A DNA stretch of 64,000 bases, taken from NCBI RefSeq assembly GCF_004122165.1, contig NZ_SBKO01000001.1, forward strand, positions 310,001 through 374,000. The letters are read 5' to 3'. Under the pieces are notes generated by a model. The model was not told the origin of the DNA, did not search any database, and saw only the letters and a program-made list of their open reading frames with translations. The position numbers and the translations under genes were made by a program. The DNA is from Flavobacterium amnicola. GTDB taxonomy: Bacteria; Bacteroidota; Bacteroidia; Flavobacteriales; Flavobacteriaceae. This document shows, piece after piece, positions 43,985 through 52,723 of the stretch. How positions within the stretch are numbered: position 1 is the first letter of the stretch; the number at the start of each line of letters is the position of its first letter.

Positions 43985-44548
43985 TTTTGGAAAGTATTTT
44001 AAAAGTATTATTTCGTACAACTTATAAAAACCAAACCCAAAAGTAGCGCCTACCAAATAACCCGTTAGAATATCTCCAGGGAAATGCAGTCCCAAGTAAA
44101 TTCGGCTATAAGCAAATATCAAAGGGAATAAAAAAAGTAAAAAGGCATATTTGTAATGCTTTTTCAAAATCATAAAGACAAACATGGTACTCGCCATAGA
44201 ATTGGCGGCATGACCTGAGAAAAAACTATAGGTGTCGCTGGTTTTTACAATTCTGATAATTCCGTTTATTTGCGGATCATTACACGGTCGCAATCGCTGA
44301 AAAGTATCTTTTATCAGATTGGTAAATTGATCGGTTATGGTGATTAATAAAGCAATAGAAAGGATAACCAACAAGAAGTTCTTCCAGCTTCCCAACTTTT
44401 TATACACCAAATACAGCATCACTACAAAAAAAGGCGTTAAATGCAACTGCTTGGTAATGAACAACCAAAAACCATCAAAGTTTTCAGAACCCAATCCGTT
44501 GAGGAAAACCAATAAACTTTTATCTACTTGTATCAGTTTTTCCAACAT
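43979..44548 (-). CDS. PAP2-family membrane phosphatase
   Basis: Integral membrane phosphatase of 189 residues with about five helices. The three PAP2 catalytic motifs are present: KDTFQRLRP, SFFSGHAANS and SRIYLGLHFPGD. It may act on undecaprenyl diphosphate or lipid phosphates in the membrane; substrate is not determined. Start shares one base with the tatA stop. Its end overlaps the convergent O-methyltransferase by 6 bp. Confidence 0.9.
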   Translation of the reverse strand: MLEKLIQVDKSLLVFLNGLGSENFDGFWLFITKQLHLTPFFVVMLYLVYKKLGSWKNFLLVILSIALLITITDQFTNLIKDTFQRLRPCNDPQINGIIRIVKTSDTYSFFSGHAANSMASTMFVFMILKKHYKYAFLLFLFPLIFAYSRIYLGLHFPGDILTGYLVGATFGFGFYKLYEIILLKYFPKL

Positions 44549-44895
44549 TAGAGCTGACGTTTTATAGGTCCTGTTAAGTCTTCAAAATTCTCTTTGACTT
44601 CACTAATTTCAGAAGTAATATCTAATGGATTTTCAGCAGGTAAATCTTGGGTGATTCTACCTTTAATACTTTCTTTAATTGCATCTACTTCTTTTGAGAA
44701 ATTATCGGTAAGATTTGAAATTTCAGGAGTATTTGCACTATTTTGAATTTCCGATTTAATTTCGTTGGTAGCGTTTTTAAGCTGCGCCATTCCTTTTCCT
44801 AGGGCACGTGCAATATCTGGAATCTTCTCTGATCCAAACAACATTAACGCTATAAAGATGATTAAAATTAATTCGCCTCCACCAATTCCAAACAT
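44548..44895 (-). CDS. tatA: Sec-independent translocase protein TatA/TatE family
   Basis: A 115-residue Tat component: short N-terminal transmembrane helix (about residues 5-20), hinge LFGSEKIPD, amphipathic helix (IARALGKGMAQLKN), then an acidic tail of about 70 residues. I start at the ATG at 44895 (MFGIGGGELIL), the family's usual beginning; an upstream TTG at 44922 lies in the promoter. Coupled to the PAP2 gene. tatC is not in this window. Confidence 0.88.
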   Translation of the reverse strand: MFGIGGGELILIIFIALMLFGSEKIPDIARALGKGMAQLKNATNEIKSEIQNSANTPEISNLTDNFSKEVDAIKESIKGRITQDLPAENPLDITSEISEVKENFEDLTGPIKRQL

Positions 44896-44908
44896 TAGCT
44901 TTTCTTTT

Positions 44909-44943
44909 AAATTAAAAAACAAAGGTACAAAAATGCACCTTTG
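44909..44943 (-). terminator. Terminator of the M1 peptidase gene, overlapping the tatA promoter
   Basis: Minus-strand stem CAAAGGTGCA / TGTACCTTTG (one G-T pair) and a T6 run, 41 bp after the peptidase stop. Confidence 0.7.
44920..44927 (-). promoter_or_regulatory. -7 element of tatA, formed by the second terminator arm
   Basis: TACCTTTG fits TAnnTTTG and ends 24 bp before the tatA ATG. The same bases are the 3' arm of the upstream terminator hairpin. Confidence 0.5.
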
Positions 44944-44984
44944 TTTAAATTGAACTTTTAGTTAATCCTTTTATAAAAAATTGT

Positions 44985-47231
44985 TTATTCAAATTTTGAC
45001 TTTACTTCCTCTTTTGGCCAAGCATTATTAGTGACATCTATATCGGCAGTTTCTTCTTTAGGGTCTACTTTGATTTTTTTAATAATCTTTTGAGTCGCAA
45101 AAGTTCTAGAAACTTCTTTATCGTTTTTAAGCCAAATTTGGGCTGGGAATTTGTGATTTTCAGTTGTCCCGTCTTCAAACGTAAGTTCTACGATTAATGG
45201 CATTACCAATCCTCCTGGTTTATCAAAAGTAACTTGGTAAAAATATTTCGGAGCTACTAACTTCACTTTTTCTTCTTCACTAAATGTTTTTGATATGTAT
45301 TCGTCTAATGTTTTTACCAATTTTGCATCAAAACTAGTGTTCATTTCTGGTTTGAAATCGGCACTAGCGCTATCCACCATATACACTTTTGGCCCCGTAT
45401 TTCTAAATCGGTTACGTCTGTTTGTTTCTTGAGCTTTAAAACCCGCAGGCTCATCATTAGAAACATAAAATTGTTTTACTTCTTTTACACCAATATCAGT
45501 ATAATCAGTAGTGTAAAACCAACCTCTCCAAAACCAATCCAAATCAACTCCAGAAGCATCTTCCATTGTTCTAAAGAAATCTTCTGGTGTTGGGTGTTTG
45601 AATTTCCAACGGTTTGCATAGGTTTTAAACGCGTGGTCGAACAATTCTCGTCCCATAATCGTTTCACGTAAAATATTCAATCCAGCTGCTGGCTTTCCAT
45701 AAGCGTTATTTCCAAATTGCTTAATCACTTCCGAATTTGACATAATAGGTTCAATCCAGTTTTGATCACCACTCATATAAGGAACAATTAATTTAGCTGG
45801 TCCTCTATCAACTGGGAAATTAGCTTCCCATTCTATTTCAGCTAAATATTCCATAAAAGTATTTAGACCTTCATCCATCCATGTCCATTGACGCTCGTCT
45901 GAATTCACAATCATTGGGAAAAAATTGTGTCCTACTTCGTGAATAATTACACCTAACATGCCGTATTTTGTTCTGTCGGACACCACACCATTTTCATCTG
46001 GACGACCGAAATTCCAACAAATCATTGGGTATTCCATCCCTTGGTCCTGTGCATTTACAGAAACAGCTTTTGGATAAGGATAATCAAATGTATGGCTTGA
46101 ATAACTTTTTAAGGTATGTGCTACTGCTCTTGTAGAATACTGTTCCCAAAGCGGGTTTCCTTCTTTAGGATACACTGAAGTCGCCATTACTGTTTTTCCA
46201 CCTAATTTGACTGCCATAGCATCCCAAATAAATTTTCTAGAGGTAGAAATTCCGAAATCACGAACATTTTCGGCTTTAAATTTCCAAGTTTTCTTTTTAT
46301 CAGAAATTGATTTTTCTCTTTCAATAGCTTCTGCTTGAGTAGCGATAATTACTGGATTGTCAAATGATTTTTCAGCCAATAAATAACGTTGTAATTGTGC
46401 TGGAGAAATTACTTCTGCTCTATTTTGAAGACTTCCCGTTGCTTCCATAAGATGGTCCGCAGGAACCGTAATATTTACTTCATAGTTACCAAATGGCAAC
46501 GCAAATTCACCTTGTCCCCAAAATTGCATGTTTTGCCAACCTTCAACATCATTATAAACGGCCATTCTTGGGAAAAACTGTGCGAGTACATATAACCTGT
46601 TTCCATCTGGAAATTGCTCATAACCACTACGTCCACCATCAACCATATAATTTCCAATATTGTACCACCATTTGATTTTGAAAGTAAATTTTTGTCCGTA
46701 TGCTAATGGCGTTTTTAGGTTAATTCGCATCATTGTTTCATTAACGGTATACGAAATTGGTGCTCCTGTGACATCTTGAACGTAGTCGATTTTAAAACCT
46801 CCATCAAACTTTTCTTCCATATAAGTACGAGAAAAACCTCTGGCACTCATGGCTGCATCTATTTTTTCACTTCGAACCAATGGTGTTTTTGACGTTTTGG
46901 CAAAATGGTTTTGGTCTAACTGCACCCATAAATAATCTAAAGATTCTTTAGCATTATTCGTATACGTAATGGTTTCTACACCATATAGACGTGCCTTTTT
47001 ATCGTCCAATTCGATGTCCATTTTATAATCGGCTCTTTGTTGGTAGTATTCCGGACCAGGTGCCCCTGAAGCCGTACGATACATATTAGGAGTAGCCATC
47101 AAATCATACATTTGACGAAATTTACTGGTATCTCCATGACCTTCTTGCTTTGGTTTTTGCTGTACTGGATCTTGTGCAAAAACACTACCTGAAACAGATA
47201 ATGCAATCAATAAAAGCTTTAAATTCTTCAT
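44985..47231 (-). CDS. Secreted M1-family zinc metallopeptidase
   Basis: Large exported aminopeptidase-like protein (748 residues). Signal peptide ends SVFAQ. The zinc site is HEVGH at 431-435 with the third ligand Glu454 (18 residues on, WMDEGLN); the exopeptidase-type motif is GMEYP at 398-402 rather than GAMEN. The C-terminal ~150 residues form an ill-defined domain without a T9SS sorting tail. Probably periplasmic or surface peptide degradation. Single gene with a terminator. Confidence 0.9.
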   Translation of the reverse strand: MKNLKLLLIALSVSGSVFAQDPVQQKPKQEGHGDTSKFRQMYDLMATPNMYRTASGAPGPEYYQQRADYKMDIELDDKKARLYGVETITYTNNAKESLDYLWVQLDQNHFAKTSKTPLVRSEKIDAAMSARGFSRTYMEEKFDGGFKIDYVQDVTGAPISYTVNETMMRINLKTPLAYGQKFTFKIKWWYNIGNYMVDGGRSGYEQFPDGNRLYVLAQFFPRMAVYNDVEGWQNMQFWGQGEFALPFGNYEVNITVPADHLMEATGSLQNRAEVISPAQLQRYLLAEKSFDNPVIIATQAEAIEREKSISDKKKTWKFKAENVRDFGISTSRKFIWDAMAVKLGGKTVMATSVYPKEGNPLWEQYSTRAVAHTLKSYSSHTFDYPYPKAVSVNAQDQGMEYPMICWNFGRPDENGVVSDRTKYGMLGVIIHEVGHNFFPMIVNSDERQWTWMDEGLNTFMEYLAEIEWEANFPVDRGPAKLIVPYMSGDQNWIEPIMSNSEVIKQFGNNAYGKPAAGLNILRETIMGRELFDHAFKTYANRWKFKHPTPEDFFRTMEDASGVDLDWFWRGWFYTTDYTDIGVKEVKQFYVSNDEPAGFKAQETNRRNRFRNTGPKVYMVDSASADFKPEMNTSFDAKLVKTLDEYISKTFSEEEKVKLVAPKYFYQVTFDKPGGLVMPLIVELTFEDGTTENHKFPAQIWLKNDKEVSRTFATQKIIKKIKVDPKEETADIDVTNNAWPKEEVKSKFE

Positions 47232-47298
47232 AACCGATTAAAATAGGACTAAATTTGAGTGATAAATTTAAAAAAATAAACGCGGGAATATAATTTTT

Positions 47299-47802
47299 TT
47301 AGTTTTTTAACAAACCTTTTGCATTTGTCCCTGAAAAAAGAAAACTCTTTTTATTTCCCAAAACAGTAGTATGGACAATATTTTGTTGCTCATCGTTTAA
47401 ATCTAACAAAACGGAATTAACAATTTCCAACGTTTTGATTTTTGGAATCTCCTTAACATTATAGTAGCATATCAATACATTTCCTTCCATTTCTTTATTG
47501 GCAAAATGAATAGTTTTGGGTTTGCCATTCACTGTAATTTTGAAATTTTCGAAGATGTATTTTTTCATTACTTCTACATCTTGAATGGATTCTTCTTTTT
47601 CCCCTAAATTCACTTTGGTCTTGTATTTTTCGGAAAGCATTTTATTTAAATCATCTACAAATATGCGCGAGGTTATTTGCAACATTTTCTTTTCCGTTAC
47701 ATAGTTTATTTGATAAATTGAGACATAAAATTTATGGATAGTAAACGAAGAAAATCCAATGATTACAAAAGTTAGAATCGCTATTTGAAGATACTTTTTC
47801 AT
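47299..47802 (-). CDS. DUF6702 family exported protein
   Basis: A 167-residue protein with an N-terminal signal or anchor (MKKYLQIAILTFVIIGFSSFT), then HKFYVSIYQINYVTEKKMLQITSRIFVDD, which I recognise as typical of DUF6702. Function unknown. It lies 2 bp after a carboxypeptidase-regulatory-like gene and just downstream of a tandem pair of these, so the three form one operon, next to but separate from the M1 peptidase. Confidence 0.7.
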   Translation of the reverse strand: MKKYLQIAILTFVIIGFSSFTIHKFYVSIYQINYVTEKKMLQITSRIFVDDLNKMLSEKYKTKVNLGEKEESIQDVEVMKKYIFENFKITVNGKPKTIHFANKEMEGNVLICYYNVKEIPKIKTLEIVNSVLLDLNDEQQNIVHTTVLGNKKSFLFSGTNAKGLLKN

Positions 47803-47804
47803 TC

Positions 47805-48542
47805 TTATTTTGGGTTGTTTTCAGACAAAATTAGCATTTTATACTGCGTTGCAATATCTCCTAGCAAAAATACAGCCAAAAATCGATTATTCTCTTTAAC
47901 GGCTTGTGTGAATTTTGGATAATCTAACGAATACAACTGAAAACCTTTGACGTTTTCTTTTGGAATTTTTAAATTTTGAGTATAAAATGACTCTTCAAAC
48001 ATCACTTCCACTTTTTCCAACAGCTTTTCTTTACGTTCAATTTGCACTTCTTTTTTTAACATTGCTGTGCGACCACTAATTTGATTGATCATACCATCCA
48101 CACTCATCCCTCCTAATGGAATTAAAAGTGGACTGTACCATTTTAATTTTTCGGCAGTGCGTAATTTTCGTTCGGCTGGTGTATAGGTTTTTATATCTTT
48201 AGAAACGATACCTAATGATTTTGCTGTAATTGACTTGACATACACTTCCTCTAGTTGATTTACTTTGGATTGCACTTTTATGTACAACATTTCTTTTGTA
48301 AAGGAATAGCTATCCAATTTGATTTCAACGCCATGAATGGCATTGGAAGTGACCACTAGTTTATCATTCACTTTGGCTTCTATAGTAAAAAAACCTCCAT
48401 TTTGAGTAACGGTGTTGGCTTTTGTAGTGTAATTAACAATCATAATTCCGTCGGGATTTCCATCTGCAATCACTTTTCCCTTCAAGATGGATTGAGAGAA
48501 AACACTTTGTATGCAACACAGAAAAAACAGAATTTTATACAT
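47805..48542 (-). CDS. Carboxypeptidase-regulatory-like domain protein, copy B
   Basis: Exported protein of 245 residues. Signal peptide ends VFSQ; residues about 20-90 form a beta-sandwich of the carboxypeptidase D regulatory-like type (ILKGKVIADGNPDGIMIVN, TQNGGFFTIEAK). A conserved helical part follows with KSLGIVSKDIKTYTPAERKL, shared almost word for word with the upstream paralogue. Membrane-surface location is likely; function unknown. Start shares one base with the stop of copy A. Confidence 0.7.
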   Translation of the reverse strand: MYKILFFLCCIQSVFSQSILKGKVIADGNPDGIMIVNYTTKANTVTQNGGFFTIEAKVNDKLVVTSNAIHGVEIKLDSYSFTKEMLYIKVQSKVNQLEEVYVKSITAKSLGIVSKDIKTYTPAERKLRTAEKLKWYSPLLIPLGGMSVDGMINQISGRTAMLKKEVQIERKEKLLEKVEVMFEESFYTQNLKIPKENVKGFQLYSLDYPKFTQAVKENNRFLAVFLLGDIATQYKMLILSENNPK

Positions 48543-49264
48543 TATTCACCCTTCATTTCTTTGAACTTGAATGCCATTTCAACCAATCGCAATTTTAATG
48601 CTGCAATATTTTTATCCGTTAATAGTTTGGCAATCCCTAAATTTTCGGAAGTATATACCAGAAATCCTTCTAAGCTTTCTTTGGAAATTTTTAAAGTCGT
48701 TAGAAAAAAGTCTTCGGTGAGTAAATATAGCATTTTTTGAGAGTTAGTCTCATATTTTTCAACTTGCACAATTTTTTCTAACGAAGCTGTTCTACCCGAA
48801 ATAGCATTCAAAATCCCATCTACTGAAATACGCGTATTGGTTCCGTAAAGATTTTTTTGCCCTCCCAAAGCGGTGTACAGTTTTCTTTCGGCCGGTGTAT
48901 ATGTTTTTACACTTTTACTAATGATTCCCAAAGATTTTGCCGTAATATGACTCACTTTTATTTCGTCTAACTCGAAAGCCTTTATTTTCACTGCAATGAT
49001 TAATGGATCCATTTTAAAGGAATTCGAATTCAATTTAATTTGTAGTCCTTCCATTTTGGGAGATGCCAAAACAAGTTCATCATTTGGACAAGCAGCTATC
49101 GTAAAGGATCCATCCTTTAAAGTATAGGCGGTTTGTTTAGTCGAATTATTGACCACAAAAACCGAATCTAAAATAGCGCCATCCGAAATTATCTTCCCCT
49201 TCAGTACTGACTGAGAAAAAACACTTTGAACACCTATTAAAAAGAAAAACAATAAATTCTTCAT
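48542..49264 (-). CDS. Carboxypeptidase-regulatory-like domain protein, copy A
   Basis: Paralogue of the next gene, 240 residues. Signal peptide ends VFSQ, followed by VLKGKIISDGAILDSVFVVN and KDGSFTIAA (regulatory-like sandwich) and by KSLGIISKSVKTYTPAERKL. The latter block is the most conserved part of the pair, suggesting it is the working segment. It ends in a C-terminal LLTEDFFLTTLKI region resembling copy B (EESFYTQNLKI). First gene of a three-gene operon. Confidence 0.7.
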   Translation of the reverse strand: MKNLLFFFLIGVQSVFSQSVLKGKIISDGAILDSVFVVNNSTKQTAYTLKDGSFTIAACPNDELVLASPKMEGLQIKLNSNSFKMDPLIIAVKIKAFELDEIKVSHITAKSLGIISKSVKTYTPAERKLYTALGGQKNLYGTNTRISVDGILNAISGRTASLEKIVQVEKYETNSQKMLYLLTEDFFLTTLKISKESLEGFLVYTSENLGIAKLLTDKNIAALKLRLVEMAFKFKEMKGE

Positions 49265-49320
49265 ACCTTCATTTGAATGGTAAAAATAAAAATGAGTATT
49301 CCCAAAATGCTATTAACGGA

Positions 49321-49353
49321 TTGGTAAATATTTGTTAATTCTCAATATCTTTG
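49321..49353 (+). promoter_or_regulatory. Promoter of pepE
   Basis: TTG at 49321-49323, 22-nt spacer, TATCTTTG at 49346-49353; ATG at 49374. Confidence 0.6.
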
Positions 49354-49373
49354 GCTTTTAGAAAAAACTAACG

Positions 49374-50081
49374 ATGAAAAAAGTCATTCTTGCCAGTACC
49401 TCAACACTATATAATGGAAGTTATTTAGACTATTTACTTCCCACTTTAGCCAACCATTTCGTTGGTGTAAAAACTTTGCTTTTCATTCCGTATGCACAAC
49501 CAAGCGGTATTTCTTATGAGGATTATACTTCTAAAGTCGGTGAAGCTTTTTCAAGAATAAACATCACAGTAAAAGGGATTCATGAATTTGAAAACCCAAT
49601 AGAGGCTATAAAAAATGCCGAAGCTATATTTACGGGCGGCGGCAATACTTTTTTATTGATATCTAAATTATATGAAAACAAATTGATCGAACCGTTAAAA
49701 GAAGTTATTGAAAACGGTACTCCATATTTAGGCACGAGCGCTGGAAGCAATATTGGCGGAAAAACCATTAATAATACCAATGATATGCCAATTGTTTTAC
49801 CTCCAAGTTTTGATGCGTTAGCCTTAATCAATTTCAACTTAAACCCACATTATTTAGATCCAATAGATGGTTCCACACATATGGGGGAAACCAGAGAAAC
49901 CAGAATTAATGAATTTCACAAAATAAATCCAATCTCTGTTCTTGGGTTGCGTGAAGGAAGTTGGCTTGAAGTATATGATAAGGATGTTATAATCAGAGGA
50001 AATTTAACCGCTCGATTGTTTAGAGCCAACGAGTTTCCTGTAGAAATGGCTCCTGGGGAGAATTTAAATTTTTTAACCTAA
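49374..50081 (+). CDS. pepE: Dipeptidase E (S51 family)
   Basis: Cytoplasmic serine peptidase that cleaves Asp-Xaa dipeptides in the known members. Catalytic Ser122 in GTSAGSN, histidine in LNPHYLD (about His157) and GGGNTFLL are present. Length 235 is normal. It has its own promoter and no close functional partner. Confidence 0.92.
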   Translation: MKKVILASTSTLYNGSYLDYLLPTLANHFVGVKTLLFIPYAQPSGISYEDYTSKVGEAFSRINITVKGIHEFENPIEAIKNAEAIFTGGGNTFLLISKLYENKLIEPLKEVIENGTPYLGTSAGSNIGGKTINNTNDMPIVLPPSFDALALINFNLNPHYLDPIDGSTHMGETRETRINEFHKINPISVLGLREGSWLEVYDKDVIIRGNLTARLFRANEFPVEMAPGENLNFLT

Positions 50082-50132
50082 AATGTAGCACTTTTTTGGC
50101 CCTTTCTATTACGACAACATTTAAATTAGCAT

Positions 50133-50282
50133 ATGAAAAAAGTTATCCTGATTTTTGTAGTACTAATTCTTGCCACTTCATGTGGTCCAAGAAGATTAAA
50201 ATGTGGTCCAAAACGCTGTGAATTAAACCGATTAAAACATGAAAAACATACTATTCCTAGTTGCGTTGCTACTTTCTCTTAA
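50133..50282 (+). CDS. Tiny lipoprotein with a repeated CGP motif
   Basis: A 49-residue open frame with a clear lipoprotein signal: MKKVILIFVVLILATSCGP, lipobox Cys17. After the Cys the sequence repeats itself (CGPRRLK, CGPKRCELN). The stop lies inside the next gene, overlapping it by 44 bp in another frame, so the last ~15 residues may be less constrained. Comparable short CGP-RR lipoproteins occur in flavobacteria as far as I recall. Function unknown. It is too short for common gene callers. Confidence 0.55.
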   Translation: MKKVILIFVVLILATSCGPRRLKCGPKRCELNRLKHEKHTIPSCVATFS

Positions 50283-50550
50283 TGTAGTAGCTCAAGAAAA
50301 AAAGAAACAGATCAAAAATCAAATTGTGGAGGCTTCCTGTGGGCAATGCCAATTTGGATTAAAAGACAGAGGTTGTGATTTGGCCATTCGTTTAGACAAT
50401 AAAGCTTATTATTTAGTGGGCACCACAATTGATGATCACGGCGATTCGCATGCCAAAGATGGATTTTGTAATGCCATTCGCAAAGCTAAAGTCTCAGGCA
50501 CTGTAAAAAATGGAAAGTTTTTGGTTAAAAATTTCGCTTTAATTCCTTAA
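50239..50550 (+). CDS. DUF6370 family exported protein
   Basis: A 103-residue protein with a signal peptide (NVVAQ cleavage) and a mature part with CGQCQFGLKDRGCDLAIRLDNKAYYLVGT and a C-terminal DGFCNAIRKAKVSG, i.e. four cysteines including CxxC. This matches my memory of DUF6370. A metal or redox role is possible but unproven. It overlaps the tiny lipoprotein and is followed 4 bp later by a methyltransferase gene. Confidence 0.75.
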   Translation: MKNILFLVALLLSLNVVAQEKKKQIKNQIVEASCGQCQFGLKDRGCDLAIRLDNKAYYLVGTTIDDHGDSHAKDGFCNAIRKAKVSGTVKNGKFLVKNFALIP

Positions 50551-50554
50551 AAAG

Positions 50555-51298
50555 ATGCTTAGCAAAAACCAAATCAAACTTATAACGAGTTTACAACAAA
50601 AAAAATACAGAAAACAAGAACAGTTGTTTTTTGCAGAAGGCATTAAAGTTATTGAAGAACTTATTGATTCCACTTTAGAATTGGTTCATGTCTTTTGTAC
50701 TTCCGCTATGTTTCCTGAAATTTCAGAAGACAAGAAAAGTATCATATCCGAATCGGATTTAAAGAAAATTTCGGCACTCAAAACTCCAAATGATTGTTTG
50801 GCCTTATTTAAAATTCCAACGGAAGCTAAAATAAATACTAGTGGATTAATTATTGCGCTGGATGATATTCGAGATCCGGGAAATTTAGGCACCATCATTC
50901 GTTTGTGTGATTGGTTTGGCATTTCTCAAATGGTATGTTCTTCAGAATGTGTTGATGTGTACAACCCAAAAGTGGTTCAAGCCACGATGGGCTCTATAAG
51001 CCGAGTAAACATTACCTACCTTGATTTAAACAATTATTTATCAAAAACAGAACTTCCCATTTACGGCACTTTCATGGAAGGTGAAAACATCTATAAAAAG
51101 AATCTTCACCAAGAAGGAATTATTGTTTTAGGAAACGAAGCCAATGGCATTTCTGCAGCTATAGAAAAGCATGTCACTGAAAAAATTGCAATACCGCGAT
51201 TTGGAAACCTGCAACGTACCGAAAGTTTGAATGTAGCCACAGCTACGGCAATAGTTTTAAGTGAATTTAAACGAAGTTTTAATGAAAGGCAAAATTGA
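50555..51298 (+). CDS. SpoU/TrmH-family RNA 2'-O-methyltransferase
   Basis: SPOUT methyltransferase of 247 residues. The N-terminal part (LSKNQIKLITSLQQKKYRK, FFAEGIKVIEEL) is the substrate-binding domain; the C-terminal knot has ALDDIRDPGNLGTIIRL, LGNEANGIS and PRFGNLQRTESLNVATA. It could methylate 23S rRNA (RlmB-like) or a tRNA; the exact target cannot be read. Its 3' end overlaps the convergent sprT by 20 bp. Confidence 0.92.
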   Translation: MLSKNQIKLITSLQQKKYRKQEQLFFAEGIKVIEELIDSTLELVHVFCTSAMFPEISEDKKSIISESDLKKISALKTPNDCLALFKIPTEAKINTSGLIIALDDIRDPGNLGTIIRLCDWFGISQMVCSSECVDVYNPKVVQATMGSISRVNITYLDLNNYLSKTELPIYGTFMEGENIYKKNLHQEGIIVLGNEANGISAAIEKHVTEKIAIPRFGNLQRTESLNVATATAIVLSEFKRSFNERQN

Positions 51299-51989
51299 TA
51301 AATACGCCACGTGTTTGCATTGAGGCCACATTCCCCGTCCATGGACTATTTGGATCATTATCTGGAATAAGTTCGTTTTTCATACCGAAAACACCACGAA
51401 TGGAAGGCGAAAACTTGAAGTATTCAAAATATAAATCAATTCCAGCTCCTATTTCATAAAAATTAGTGTTTTTCTTCATTCTAAATCGGTCGGAAGAGTT
51501 ATCGTCTAATGATTTGGCATTACTAGACAAGTTCATCGCTGTAGCTACTCCACCTAATAAATATGGCTTAATATTTCCGATACGTTTGGACGAAAATTTC
51601 AACAATAAAGGAAAATGGATATACGTCGATTTCACTTCTCGTAAAGCATCCACTTCATCCGTTAGATGAGGAAAATGCAAATTACGTTGCCCATAATACA
51701 ATCCTGGCTCAAAACGCAAATCAATGTATTCATGAAGGCGTAAATTAGAAATCAAACCCACATTAAAACCCATTTGACTATCGACAATAATATCTTCTTT
51801 GTCGTCGATTTTTTTATCGATTTTAAAATCATAATTATTAAACCCTAAAAAGAAACCAAAATGTAGCCTTTGTTTGTCAAAATTTTCTAGGTTAATAATA
51901 GGTTTTTTAGCGAACATGCTTTTTTTAAATATTTGCGCGTTGCTAATGGTTGAAATTATAATAAGTACTATTAAAAATATTTTTTTCAT
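51279..51989 (-). CDS. sprT: Type IX secretion / gliding protein SprT (PorT)
   Basis: Outer-membrane beta-barrel of 236 residues required for T9SS function. Signal peptide ends SNAQ; the mature part has LHFGFFLGFNNYDFKI, FEPGLYYGQRNL, YIHFPLLLKFSSKR and ends in NFAFH. The sequence and its place right after ubiE agree with what I recall for flavobacterial sprT/porT. Other por/spr genes are not nearby. Confidence 0.85.
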   Translation of the reverse strand: MKKIFLIVLIIISTISNAQIFKKSMFAKKPIINLENFDKQRLHFGFFLGFNNYDFKIDKKIDDKEDIIVDSQMGFNVGLISNLRLHEYIDLRFEPGLYYGQRNLHFPHLTDEVDALREVKSTYIHFPLLLKFSSKRIGNIKPYLLGGVATAMNLSSNAKSLDDNSSDRFRMKKNTNFYEIGAGIDLYFEYFKFSPSIRGVFGMKNELIPDNDPNSPWTGNVASMQTRGVFINFAFH

Positions 51990-51991
51990 GT

Positions 51992-52723
51992 TTATTGTTT
52001 CGAAGCCGAATATATAGTAGCCACACCAAATGTTTGTGGTGCATGTTTTACATTTATAAACCCAATTTTTGTCAAAATATTGTTTAAACGTTCCCCGTAT
52101 GGAAAAATAGATGCAGAATCGGCCAAATATTGATACGCCACTTTATCCTTTGAAAACAGTTTCCCAATTAAAGGCATGATGTTTTTGGTATAAATACTAT
52201 ATCCTTGTTTGAATGGAAATTTTTCCGGTACAGATGTTTCTAAAATAACAAAAATTCCATTTGGCTTTAATACACGTAAAATTTCTGACAATCCTTTTTC
52301 TAGATTTTCGAAGTTTCTTATTCCGAAAGCAACTGTTACAGCATCAAACGAGTTGTCCTCAAACGGCATGTTCTCCGAATCACCTAAAATCATTTCAATT
52401 TTATCAGAAAGATTTTTTTGAAAAATTTTTTGTTTCCCTACTTCCAACATTCCGGCTGAAATATCCAATCCAATAATTTTGTCTGCGTTAGTGTTGGCCA
52501 TCAGAATCGCCAAATCACCTGTTCCCGTAGCAATGTCTAGAATTTGTTTTGGTTGCTTTTCGGAAACCATTTTTAAAATCTTTTTACGCCATTTAACATC
52601 AATTCCGAAAGAGATTACTCTATTTAAATTATCATAGTTCTCAGAAATAGTGTCAAACATTTCGGAGACCTGTTCTTTCTTACTTGTAGCGGAATTTTTA
52701 TAAGGTTTTGTACTAATTGACAT
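51992..52723 (-). CDS. ubiE: Demethylmenaquinone methyltransferase
   Basis: Last methylation step of menaquinone synthesis. SAM motif ILDIATGTGDLAIL, the UbiE blocks SENYDNLNRVISFGIDVKWR and AFGIRNFENLEKGLSEILRVLKP, and FPYGERLNNIL at the end are all present. I use the ATG at 52723 (243 residues); the frame's earlier start overlaps the -7 box. It is followed by sprT after 2 bp, an odd but probably conserved pairing. Confidence 0.94.
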   Translation of the reverse strand: MSISTKPYKNSATSKKEQVSEMFDTISENYDNLNRVISFGIDVKWRKKILKMVSEKQPKQILDIATGTGDLAILMANTNADKIIGLDISAGMLEVGKQKIFQKNLSDKIEMILGDSENMPFEDNSFDAVTVAFGIRNFENLEKGLSEILRVLKPNGIFVILETSVPEKFPFKQGYSIYTKNIMPLIGKLFSKDKVAYQYLADSASIFPYGERLNNILTKIGFINVKHAPQTFGVATIYSASKQ

